Positions 45,045-53,686 of a DNA stretch of 64,000 nucleotides are shown here, one piece after another. Each line of letters starts with the position of its first letter. The first letter of the stretch is position 1. The notes under the pieces were generated by a model. It searched no databases, was not told the DNA's origin, and saw only the letters and a list, made by a program, of their open reading frames with translations. Location: NCBI GenBank assembly GCA_934692485.1, contig CAKUTX010000001.1, forward strand, positions 310,001 through 374,000, given 5' to 3'. This stretch comes from an uncultured Candidatus Melainabacteria bacterium (lineage in GTDB: Bacteria; Cyanobacteriota; Vampirovibrionia; Gastranaerophilales; Gastranaerophilaceae). A program made the position numbers and the translations under genes.

Positions 45045-48000
45045 ATGGTTACAGAACAAGAAACATTAATTTACATTGAAGACAAAGACAAACTTGATGC
45101 AAGCGTTGCGGCAAACTCTTTTGCGCACAAAGATGTCAAAAACAGAGCATACATCAATACTTTGGGAGCAGAATTAGCCTTAAAATATTTGGCTTCTGAA
45201 GATATAGATGTATCTGGAATTTATAATATTCACTCTATTAAAAAAATTCTTGAAGAAATGGATATTTCAGACATCATGCTCCCAAATATTCATATTGACG
45301 TTAGAGTTGTATTTGACGAAAATGTAATTTTTGTTCCTAAATCTCATTTTGAATATAATCTTGTTCCTGATATTTACTTGGTTTTTTGCTTGGCAAAAGA
45401 TTTTTCTCACGTTAAATTTCTTGGATTTTTTGAACCGAAACTTATTAACAAAAATAACGCTAATGACAAATATTATTTTATCGAAAAAGAAAAACTTAGC
45501 TCTGCAAAAGACTTAAAAAAATATATTGAAGAACATAATGGAAATACCGCAATTGCACTTTCTGACGAAGATTTGTCAAACTCAGAACAAATTATTATTT
45601 CCATGGCTGATAATGATATTTCAGAAGAAGATAAAAAATATCTTATTTCTCAATTAACAAAAAGTTCTGAACTTCGCGACAAATTTATTGAATACGAAAA
45701 TTTCGAAACTCTTTCATACAAAGCAATGACTGACGATAGAATACATAAAAAATCCATCGAACAAATTCAAGAAAAAGATGCTGATACCACTATTCTATCT
45801 GATGAAACAGTTGGCACAATAGATGATTTGGACTTGGAGCCAATCGAAGATATTGAAAGCATTAAACTTGATGACTCGCAAGAATTAAACACAGAACCAA
45901 CAAACGAAACAACAGAACCAACTTCTGATGGAACAGGTATTTCAGGTGCTATTGCTGGAGCAGGACTGGCTGCAGGTGCAATAGCAGGTGCGGCTGCTGC
46001 TGGAGCTATAGTAGGCGAAACAATTGGGGCAACAGAAGGAATTGCGGCTACAACTGACACAATTTCAAACATTGCTGACATTGTAGACACAGGAGTTGAC
46101 TTAGCGCAAAAAAGTGTTGGCGCAGTAAAAGACTTGCTAACTGACGATACTACAGAAATTAATAACTCAGAGATTTCTGAAACCAATGAAAATTCCGAAG
46201 ACACAATTTCATTTGAAGATATTGATACATCAGCTTTAGACGGAACAATAACAGATGAAAATATAATTTCTGATGAAACAATTTCCTTAAACGACGTAGA
46301 TATTTCTGACGAAAATTCAACCCAAGAAATTGCTGAAAACAGCGACGATACAATTTCGTTTGACGACGTTCAACCACTTACAGAAAACACTGAAGAACTT
46401 GATTTAAACACTGAAGAAGAACCGATTTCTTTCGAAAATATTGATACTAGTAAGGTTGATAATATTACTACAGAAGATTTCAATGACGAAACTGTTGCAA
46501 TTGACTCATTAGAAACTTCAGAAATTCCGGAAAATGTACAAATTGACGAGAACTCACAAGAAAACTTAATTTCGCTTGACAATTTGAAAGAAGAAGAAAT
46601 TCCTAGTAATTCCGAAGAAAATGAAGAAGAAAAAAATGCTTCTCTTGACGAAACTAATTCCGTAGAAGTAGAGCCTCTCCAAGATAATTCCGACTTTATG
46701 GATGACGAATTAACTCTTGACGATATTGACACAACAACTCAAGAAAATGATTTGGACTCTTTGGACAGCTTGCCGGAAATAAACCAAATTTCAGATACGC
46801 AAGAACCTGAAATTGTTGAAAATGCAACAAAACAAGAAAGTTTTGGAAACAATCTTTTAGAAAATTTAGAACCAGAAAATCTTGATGATATTTCTCTTGA
46901 TGACTTAAATCTTGACGATATTGGTAATAATTCAGAAGATATTAATTCAGACGATATTTCATCAGAAGATTTGTTGTCACAAATTGATGATGTTTTAAAT
47001 TCGTCAGCTACAGCTGATTTCCCGATTGAAAACACTGAAACCATAGACAATTCAACCGAAACAAATAATTTTAATGAAACTCCTGAAATTCCTGAAATTA
47101 CAGATACAGAAGTGTCCGAAATTGATAGCAACCAAACATCAGATATTTCTTCAGATGTAACTGAAAACGCTGACATTGAAACAAACAGCGATGAAGTTCA
47201 AACAGATGATGATGCATTAATTGCAGATATTAATGATTTACTTGGAAATGATAGTTCAAACAACAATGAAGAAGAAAATCAAAACTCAGAGGACTTTGAA
47301 ACCGAAACAACTACCAGCAACGAATCAGATGATATTGGAATGTTGTTTAATGACACAGATCCAGTAACAGATTCCGAACTTGACAACATAGAAGAAACTC
47401 AACAAGAGGAATACAATCCTGAGCAAACTGTTCCTGGAGCTGCATTATTTAATAAAAAGAAAAGCGGAAACAAAAATACAATGATAGTAGCTGCTGCACT
47501 AATAACAGTTCTTGCGGCAACTTCTGCAGTAATGGTATTTAAGCCAAAACAAGATACTTCTGCAGATGTAGAACCAATCGTTCCGAATACAACCGCAAAA
47601 ACAGAAAACCAAACTGAAACTGCTGATAACTTACTCGATTCAAACACTCCAAGCGTACCTCAAAATACAATTCAAGAAGTTAAAAAAGCTCCGCAAACTA
47701 AAGAATTGAAAAACACTGCAATACCAGCAAGACCAAAACAATCCTCAAATGCATATATTGATGTTAGCAAACTTGTTTGGGATGTCCCTAGCAACCTGTC
47801 TTACAGCCCGAATATGCAAAATTATTTGAGAACAGCTGGCAAAAGTATAAAACTATCACTATCTGCAGATTTATTACTTGCTGATGAGTATGCATATACT
47901 AACCAAGTGAAAGTAGGGTTAAAAGTAAGCAAGGACGGAGCTGTTCAGGATGCAAGAATTCTTTCGAGCAGCGGTTCAACTCAAATTGATAACATTGTGT

Positions 48001-48095
48001 TACAATCTGTTAAAAATACGTTAAACGTCCTCAAACCGCCTAGCAGTGAGATAAAGACCCCTGATTTCAATTTAAGTCTTATCATTTACTTTTAA
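45045..48095 (+). CDS. large acidic repeat protein with TonB-like C-terminus
   Basis: A 1,016-residue protein. Residues 1-~190 look folded. Residues ~300-345 are a Gly/Ala-rich hydrophobic stretch. Residues ~380-810 are extremely acidic, with repeated short motifs of the type TISFEDIDTS, TISFDDVQP, EPISFENIDTS, ELTLDDIDTT and ISLDDLNLDDI. A transmembrane helix follows (TMIVAAALITVLAATSAVMVF, about residue 822), then a Pro/Lys/Thr linker and a C-terminal domain with VKVGLKVSKDGAVQDARILSSSGS, which matches the TonB C-terminal fold. A similar domain ends the protein at 62552. AGGAGA precedes the ATG. It heads a cluster with the next two genes. Confidence 0.8.
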   Translation: MVTEQETLIYIEDKDKLDASVAANSFAHKDVKNRAYINTLGAELALKYLASEDIDVSGIYNIHSIKKILEEMDISDIMLPNIHIDVRVVFDENVIFVPKSHFEYNLVPDIYLVFCLAKDFSHVKFLGFFEPKLINKNNANDKYYFIEKEKLSSAKDLKKYIEEHNGNTAIALSDEDLSNSEQIIISMADNDISEEDKKYLISQLTKSSELRDKFIEYENFETLSYKAMTDDRIHKKSIEQIQEKDADTTILSDETVGTIDDLDLEPIEDIESIKLDDSQELNTEPTNETTEPTSDGTGISGAIAGAGLAAGAIAGAAAAGAIVGETIGATEGIAATTDTISNIADIVDTGVDLAQKSVGAVKDLLTDDTTEINNSEISETNENSEDTISFEDIDTSALDGTITDENIISDETISLNDVDISDENSTQEIAENSDDTISFDDVQPLTENTEELDLNTEEEPISFENIDTSKVDNITTEDFNDETVAIDSLETSEIPENVQIDENSQENLISLDNLKEEEIPSNSEENEEEKNASLDETNSVEVEPLQDNSDFMDDELTLDDIDTTTQENDLDSLDSLPEINQISDTQEPEIVENATKQESFGNNLLENLEPENLDDISLDDLNLDDIGNNSEDINSDDISSEDLLSQIDDVLNSSATADFPIENTETIDNSTETNNFNETPEIPEITDTEVSEIDSNQTSDISSDVTENADIETNSDEVQTDDDALIADINDLLGNDSSNNNEEENQNSEDFETETTTSNESDDIGMLFNDTDPVTDSELDNIEETQQEEYNPEQTVPGAALFNKKKSGNKNTMIVAAALITVLAATSAVMVFKPKQDTSADVEPIVPNTTAKTENQTETADNLLDSNTPSVPQNTIQEVKKAPQTKELKNTAIPARPKQSSNAYIDVSKLVWDVPSNLSYSPNMQNYLRTAGKSIKLSLSADLLLADEYAYTNQVKVGLKVSKDGAVQDARILSSSGSTQIDNIVLQSVKNTLNVLKPPSSEIKTPDFNLSLIIYF

Positions 48096-48128
48096 TTGTG
48101 GTATAATGTTTGACAAGGGAACCATAAA

Positions 48129-48698
48129 GTGGAATTAGCGCAAGATAAAATCAATTTAATAGAGAAAATAATTAAAAGTAACAGAAAATTCGCCAATAAT
48201 GAGGATTTGTATGATGATTTTTTCAATGAAACTTGTAAACGCTCATTATTGATAGTGAAAACTGTTACGTCTGATTTGACACTGGAAGCTTATTTGAGAA
48301 AAATTGCAACAACTTCTATTTTAAATGTACTTAAAAATGAAGGCAGATTGAGAAGAACTAAAACTGGTTATATGTCAACCAAAGAAGTTCCTCTCGAAAC
48401 AGCAATTCAGTCAAGCATACCCGATTACTCCAAGATAGAAGTTGTGTATGAACCTGTTGCAATACAAGATACTCCAGAAGATTTGGCCGTAAAAAAAGAT
48501 ATTTTACAAATTGTTGTTGATACTGTATATGAAGTTGATGAACAGAACCCTGATAAGCAGTACGCAAGACTTTACGACTTAAGATTTGAAAAAGGTATGA
48601 CTCAAAAAGAGATTGCAGAAGAATTATCCCTATCTCAATCTGAGGTTTCTAAAAGATTATTTAAGTTGATGGAACTTGTCAAACAAGCATTCAACTAG
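48129..48698 (+). CDS. sigma-like helix-turn-helix protein
   Basis: A 189-residue protein starting at GTG with AAGGGA upstream. The C-terminal part (about residues 140-185) is a sigma-70 region 4 type HTH: YDLRFEKGMTQKEIAEELSL followed by SQSEVSKRLFKLM. An N-terminal helical part with YLRKIATTSILNVLKNEGR resembles region 2 only weakly. It could be an ECF-like sigma factor or a standalone HTH regulator. It lies 33 bases after the acidic TonB-like gene and 12 before the zinc-ribbon/P-loop gene, so the three are probably one operon. Confidence 0.75.
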   Translation: MELAQDKINLIEKIIKSNRKFANNEDLYDDFFNETCKRSLLIVKTVTSDLTLEAYLRKIATTSILNVLKNEGRLRRTKTGYMSTKEVPLETAIQSSIPDYSKIEVVYEPVAIQDTPEDLAVKKDILQIVVDTVYEVDEQNPDKQYARLYDLRFEKGMTQKEIAEELSLSQSEVSKRLFKLMELVKQAFN

Positions 48699-48710
48699 GA
48701 TTTTTGCGAA

Positions 48711-51662
48711 ATGAAATGTCCAGTATGTAAAAAAACAATCTCAGACAATACTTTGAAATGTCCTTATTGTAAAGCTAGAACCGGTTTAGTTTGCAAAAAT
48801 TGTAATACCGTTAATTCTATCTTCGATTTTAAGTGTAAAAATTGTGGCAAAGAAATATTAAAGCTTTGCCCAAACTGTAATAGCGTAAATTTTCCTAACG
48901 CTGACAAATGCCGAAAATGCGGTTATTCTTTAATAGAACAAGAAATCTCGGAAGAAAATATCAAACTTGAATATCCGACAAATTTAGTTTCTCAACAAAG
49001 CGCGAAAAATATAATTGTTAAAGGGATTTTGTCAAAAGATAAAAAAATATTTTCACTCAGCGGCGAAAAAGGAATTGGGAAAACTGTTGTCTTAAAAGCG
49101 ATTATGCAAGAATTAAGCGACAAAAACTTTTCTTGGATGTATGGCAAATGTACTCCAATTACGCAACTGACCCCAGGTGGACTTATACAGGATATTTTGC
49201 TGAATTTATTTAATCTTCCAAATTTTTGTTTAAACAATCTGCAATTCAAAAAAGATGCTTCTAAGTTTTTTAAAAATGAATTCCCAAATTTAAGCAACAG
49301 CGAAGTTTTTGATATTATCAACTTTTTGTATCCACACAAAGACGGAACTTTCGAAGAAATAGTCGAACGCAAAAACTGCACTTTTGATTTTTTAAATAAA
49401 GTTTTTGATAAAATTACATCAGAAAACAATTTTATTTTTGTCGTAGATAATTTTGATTTTATAGATGGATTTTCGTACGAATTTTTAAGTCATTATATTC
49501 AAAAAAATAGAATTTGGAATGATTTAAAACTTTTGCTTGTTTACAATGAACCAAAACCAGCAAAAGGGTATTTTTATTTTCCTGAAAACAAAAATGAAAA
49601 TGTATATTTGGATGTAGGAATTTCTCCATTAGAATTCAAACAAATAGGAATGCTCGTCAGCCAAAAAGATAAAAAAATTGAAGGTTTTCCAAAGTTAAAT
49701 TTGTTTGAATTACAAGAAATATACAAAATCAGCAAAGGAAATCCGTCTTATATAAATCATGCATTGGATTTATGCTTTGATTGTCAATTATCTGGAACAG
49801 ACTTCGAGATTTCAACAACGTTTGCTGGTCTTTTGGAATTCAGGCTTGGTCTTTTAGCTCACTTAAATCCAGTAGCATACGACATTCTGTTAGGCTCTGC
49901 AATCATTGGTGATAAAATCAACATGAGCTTAATTAAAGAAATTTTTGAAGTTGATGATTCCACATTCCGCGATATAATGATTTACCTGAAAAAAATGGAT
50001 TACATCTCCCCTGTTAATGAAATATACTGCGAATTCAGCTCCCAACTTCTTTGGGAAACAATTTTAAAGATGGCTAAAAACGATATTAATTACAACAAAA
50101 TTAATAAGAAAATTTTTAAACATTTATCAGGCTTTACTTTAAATTCTCACGCTATTCTCGGGATAATAGCTCAAAATTTAAGACAACCCGAACTTGCCCT
50201 CGACATTTGGACAAAAAACACTCGTCTTGCCTCTTATGTTGGAGATTTGAACTTGTATGCCATATCGCAGAAACAATCATTAGCACTTATCAACGAATTT
50301 GACGAAACTCAAACATTAAAAATCAGATATAATATTTCGGAAAGATTGGGCAAATTGCTTGCTAACTCAAACCCTACAGAGGCAATTGAATACTTGCCAG
50401 ATGCAATTTCTAACGCTCAATCTGTTGGAGATACCCCTCGAGAAATAGAATTACTAGCTTATCTTGCCTCTTGCTGCAGAAAAACAGGAAACTATTTCGG
50501 TGAAGTCGAATGCGTAGATTCTGTTCTGAAAAAAGCAAAACAAGATGACGAACTTGAAATTGCATTACTAAAAACTACAAAATTAAACGCTCTGTTAAAT
50601 ATCGGTAACTGTGGTCAAATTATTAACATGATAGATAACGAAATTATGCCAGTATTGGACAAGTATTTTGACAAAAAACAAAATCCGAAAGAGTTAAATC
50701 TCATTTATGAAAGTTGGCTTAAGACATATCTTGTGCTTGCAAATGCCCTAGTTATGCAAGGAAACGACAGGTCTTTTGAAATTTTAACAATTCTTTTTGA
50801 TATTATTGAACGCAATCAAATTCAAGATGACTTATTTGTATGCAAATGCAAACTTACACTCGCTTTTGCAAACACAATGAAAGGCAATTACAAAGCTTCT
50901 GAACAAATGCTGGAAGAAGTTTTAAAATCATATCAAGAAAATATTATGGATAACGAAACAATTCTTCGTTGGAATTTTATCAATATCATAAATAACTTCT
51001 TTAGAAAAAAATATGATGGAATTCAAGAAGATTTGTTCCAAGTTGTAACTTTTGCCAACAATAATGGGGATAATTTTACAAAAAATATCTTAAAAACATT
51101 GCTTGGAAAAGTATTTAAGGATAATGATAATACAAAACAAGCAATCGAAATATACAATGACCAAATTGCATACTTTGCAAAAGAAAAAATGGCCGTCGGA
51201 GCTTTATTAACTTGGTTTTTAATTGCAGATGCAACTCTAATCACAGAAGGTGCTCAAGAGGCCATGGAGATTGCAGAACAGGCTCTTGAAGTTGCTCAAA
51301 ACCCTAAAATTAACAGCTACTTCTTTATAATTCTTTTGAAAATGGTTATTGCAAAATGCGCAATTACATCATCTGACTTTGAAACTGCAAAAATCCATCT
51401 TGATAGCGCGATACAAATTGCAAAACAATACAGCATGAACGACCTTTTAACAAGATTGTACATAATGTATGGCAAATATTTTCAAGAACTCGGATTAATC
51501 AAATCTCCGCAACAATCAGATTATCTTGAAGGTGCAAAAAAAATGTATGATAATGCCAAAGGAACAATCGAAAATATTCAGAATAAATATTTGTTAAAAG
51601 AATTGGCAAAATCAATTAAATCTTTGCAAACTTTTTGTTGCATAAATAATATTAAAGCATAA
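48711..51662 (+). CDS. zinc-ribbon, P-loop ATPase and TPR-type protein
   Basis: A 983-residue protein. Residues 1-75 have six CxxC pairs (CPVC, CPYC, CKNC, CKNC, CPNC, CRKC), enough for three zinc ribbons. A P-loop lies at residues 118-125 (GEKGIGKT), and an IFVVDNFDFIDG block near 242 looks like Walker B. The second half (about 460-975) is helical with TPR-like repeats (ELALDIWTKNTRLASYV, KASEQMLEEVLKSYQ). The order resembles STAND-type regulators such as MalT, in which an ATPase switch is held by repeats, although the output domain is a zinc ribbon. A terminator follows. Confidence 0.75.
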   Translation: MKCPVCKKTISDNTLKCPYCKARTGLVCKNCNTVNSIFDFKCKNCGKEILKLCPNCNSVNFPNADKCRKCGYSLIEQEISEENIKLEYPTNLVSQQSAKNIIVKGILSKDKKIFSLSGEKGIGKTVVLKAIMQELSDKNFSWMYGKCTPITQLTPGGLIQDILLNLFNLPNFCLNNLQFKKDASKFFKNEFPNLSNSEVFDIINFLYPHKDGTFEEIVERKNCTFDFLNKVFDKITSENNFIFVVDNFDFIDGFSYEFLSHYIQKNRIWNDLKLLLVYNEPKPAKGYFYFPENKNENVYLDVGISPLEFKQIGMLVSQKDKKIEGFPKLNLFELQEIYKISKGNPSYINHALDLCFDCQLSGTDFEISTTFAGLLEFRLGLLAHLNPVAYDILLGSAIIGDKINMSLIKEIFEVDDSTFRDIMIYLKKMDYISPVNEIYCEFSSQLLWETILKMAKNDINYNKINKKIFKHLSGFTLNSHAILGIIAQNLRQPELALDIWTKNTRLASYVGDLNLYAISQKQSLALINEFDETQTLKIRYNISERLGKLLANSNPTEAIEYLPDAISNAQSVGDTPREIELLAYLASCCRKTGNYFGEVECVDSVLKKAKQDDELEIALLKTTKLNALLNIGNCGQIINMIDNEIMPVLDKYFDKKQNPKELNLIYESWLKTYLVLANALVMQGNDRSFEILTILFDIIERNQIQDDLFVCKCKLTLAFANTMKGNYKASEQMLEEVLKSYQENIMDNETILRWNFINIINNFFRKKYDGIQEDLFQVVTFANNNGDNFTKNILKTLLGKVFKDNDNTKQAIEIYNDQIAYFAKEKMAVGALLTWFLIADATLITEGAQEAMEIAEQALEVAQNPKINSYFFIILLKMVIAKCAITSSDFETAKIHLDSAIQIAKQYSMNDLLTRLYIMYGKYFQELGLIKSPQQSDYLEGAKKMYDNAKGTIENIQNKYLLKELAKSIKSLQTFCCINNIKA

Positions 51663-51700
51663 ATTAAGATATTAAATATTAATCACAATAATATAATAAA

Positions 51701-51731
51701 AAAACCGACCTTTTACAAAGTCGGTTTTTTA
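51701..51731. terminator. bidirectional terminator
   Basis: AAAACCGAC (51701-51709) pairs with GTCGGTTTT (51720-51728), with A and T runs on the two sides; it separates the 48711 gene from the convergent GGGtGRT gene. Confidence 0.9.
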
Positions 51732-51751
51732 AACTGTTTTTAGCAAACTAA

Positions 51752-52756
51752 TTATTTGCGAAGAGCTTGGTCAACAGCAACGGCAACTGCAACTGTAGCA
51801 CCTACCATTGGGTTGTTACCCATACCGATGATACCCATCATTTCTACGTGAGCAGGAACTGATGAAGAACCAGCGAATTGAGCGTCACCATGCATTCTAC
51901 CCATAGTATCTGTCATACCGTAAGATGCAGGACCAGCTGCAACGTTATCTGGGTGCAATGTTCTACCAGTACCACCACCTGATGCTACTGAGAAGTATTT
52001 TCTATCATTTTCCCAGCACCATTTTTTGTAAGTACCAGCTACAGGGTGTTGGAAACGAGTTGGGTTAGTTGAGTTACCAGTGATTGATACATCAACACCT
52101 TCGCTAATCATAATAGCAACACCTTCAGAAACGTCATCAGCACCATAACATCTGATTTCGCCTCTTTCACCTTCTGAGAATCTAGTTTCTTTAACAACTT
52201 TCAATTCGCCAGTTTTGTAATCATATTGAGTTTCAACAGAAGTAAATCCGTTAATTCTTGAAATTACATAAGCAGCATCTTTTCCTAAACCGTTCAAGAT
52301 AACTCTCAAAGGATTTTTTCTAACTTTGTTAGCATTTCTAGCGATACCGATAGCACCTTCTGCAGCAGCGAAAGATTCGTGACCAGCCAAGAAACAGAAA
52401 CATTTAGTTTCTTCTCTCAAAAGCATAGCAGCCAAGTTACCGTGGCCGATACCAACTTTTCTTGTATCACCAACTGAACCAGGAACACAGAAAGCCTGTA
52501 AACCTTCACCAATCAAGCTTGCAGCATCAGCAGCAGTAGCAGCTTGTTTTTTAAGTGCAATAGCAGCACCCAATGTATAAGCCCAAACAGCATTATCAAA
52601 TGCGATAGGCTGAATTCCTTTAACAATAGCTTCAACATCAATACCGTTTGATTTACAAAGTTCTTGAGCTTCTTCTAAAGATTTGAAGCCATATTCAGGT
52701 AAAACTTTGTTCAATTTAGCTTGACGTCTGTCTTGTCCTTCAAATTTTACTGTCAT
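51752..52756 (-). CDS. GGGtGRT protein
   Basis: A 334-residue protein of the family named after its Gly-Gly-Gly-Thr-Gly-Arg-Thr block, seen here as SGGGTGRTLHPDNVAAGPAS. Other clear blocks are GHESFAAAEGAIGIARNA and SITGNSTNPTRFQHPVAG. The family is found mostly in anaerobes, always beside an Fe-S scaffold-like gene, and its biochemical role is not established to my knowledge. Here that gene lies just upstream at 52851. GAGGAAAATAAA precedes the ATG. The intervening 94 bases hold a REP-like element. Confidence 0.92.
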   Translation of the reverse strand: MTVKFEGQDRRQAKLNKVLPEYGFKSLEEAQELCKSNGIDVEAIVKGIQPIAFDNAVWAYTLGAAIALKKQAATAADAASLIGEGLQAFCVPGSVGDTRKVGIGHGNLAAMLLREETKCFCFLAGHESFAAAEGAIGIARNANKVRKNPLRVILNGLGKDAAYVISRINGFTSVETQYDYKTGELKVVKETRFSEGERGEIRCYGADDVSEGVAIMISEGVDVSITGNSTNPTRFQHPVAGTYKKWCWENDRKYFSVASGGGTGRTLHPDNVAAGPASYGMTDTMGRMHGDAQFAGSSSVPAHVEMMGIIGMGNNPMVGATVAVAVAVDQALRK

Positions 52757-52781
52757 TTTATTTTCCTCTTAATTTTTTCTT

Positions 52782-52845
52782 ACGTCACCCTAAGTTTGTG
52801 TCAGGGTCTAATGATGATATGCTGAATTAGGCTCAGCATGACTCG
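52782..52845. repeat. REP-like intergenic element with two hairpins
   Basis: ACCCT...AGGGT (52787-52791 / 52803-52807) and ATGCTGA...TCAGCAT (52819-52825 / 52833-52839) form two hairpins joined by TCTAATGATGAT. The layout GTCACCCT...AGGGTCTAATGATGATATGCTGA...TCAGCATGAC resembles a short interspersed repeat known from several bacterial phyla. Only one copy is visible here. Confidence 0.5.
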
Positions 52846-52850
52846 TAGAA

Positions 52851-53555
52851 TTAGTCAACTCTTGGGTCAACTTTCTTAACAGCTTCAGCAAATCTGCCGT
52901 AAGTGCTAGTGAATTTTTCAAGAGCTTCTTTAGGGTCCATACCTTTTTTAACAGCATCCATAAATTTGCCCATGTGAACAAACTTGTAGCCAATAATTTC
53001 ATTATTTTTGTCAAGTCCTAATTCAAGAACATAGCCTTCTGCCAATTCTAGGTATCTTGGTCCTTTTTGTTTAGTTGAGTAGATAGTACCTACTTGAGAT
53101 CTCAAGCCTTTACCCAAATCTTCAAGACCGGCACCAACAGGCAATCCGTTATCAGAGAAAGCTGTTTGAGTTCTACCATAAACGATTTGTAAGAACAATT
53201 CTCTCATAGCTACGTTAATAGCATCACAAACCAAGTCTGTGTTAAGAGCTTCTAACAAAGTTTTTCCAGGAAGGATTTCACCAGCCATTGCAGCAGAGTG
53301 AGTCATACCTGAACATCCAATAGTTTCAACTAGTGCTTCTTGAATGATACCATCTTTAACATTAAGAGTTAATTTGCAAGTACCTTGTTGTGGGGCACAA
53401 CATCCACAACCGTGAGTCAAGCCTGAAATTTGTTTAATTTCTTTAACTTTTGTCCAATCGCCTTCTTGAGGGATAGGAGCAGGCTCGCCTTTAACGCCAC
53501 GTTTAACGCAGCACATTTCTTCAACTTCTTTAGTTACTTGTATACGATCCAACAT
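52851..53555 (-). CDS. Fe-S scaffold-like partner of GGGtGRT protein
   Basis: A 234-residue protein related to the NifU/IscU N-terminal scaffold fold. Several Cys lie near the N-terminus: EMCCVKRG (about residue 14), HGCGCCAPQQGTCKL (about 48) and ETIGCSGMTHSAAMAG (about 77), the last being the IscU-like block. An IVYGRTQTAFSDNGLPVGAG segment is typical of this subfamily. The GGGtGRT gene follows on the same strand. AAGGGAG precedes the ATG. A role in building or using an Fe-S or other metal cluster is inferred. Confidence 0.88.
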   Translation of the reverse strand: MLDRIQVTKEVEEMCCVKRGVKGEPAPIPQEGDWTKVKEIKQISGLTHGCGCCAPQQGTCKLTLNVKDGIIQEALVETIGCSGMTHSAAMAGEILPGKTLLEALNTDLVCDAINVAMRELFLQIVYGRTQTAFSDNGLPVGAGLEDLGKGLRSQVGTIYSTKQKGPRYLELAEGYVLELGLDKNNEIIGYKFVHMGKFMDAVKKGMDPKEALEKFTSTYGRFAEAVKKVDPRVD

Positions 53556-53673
53556 TTTCTATACTCCCTTCGGTTATATACAAGTTTTATTTTACGTGCT
53601 GAAAGAATTCAGTCAAGAAGATTAAACTAAAACAGAAAGATGTGATAAATTTAGTATTTTATCGTATTTGTAC

Positions 53674-53679
53674 TATAAT
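53674..53679 (+). promoter_or_regulatory. leaderless-type -10 box of the U32 gene
   Basis: A perfect TATAAT ends seven bases before the ATG at 53687; no ribosome binding site is present. The -35 region (TTAGTA, 53651-53656) is weak. Confidence 0.5.
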
Positions 53680-53686
53680 GCTGTCT

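Noticed and set aside
45767..47176. Long Ser/Val-rich open frames on the minus strand
   Set aside because: They are antisense to the acidic repeat gene; Glu/Asp codons read backwards as Ser/Phe/Val explain the composition.
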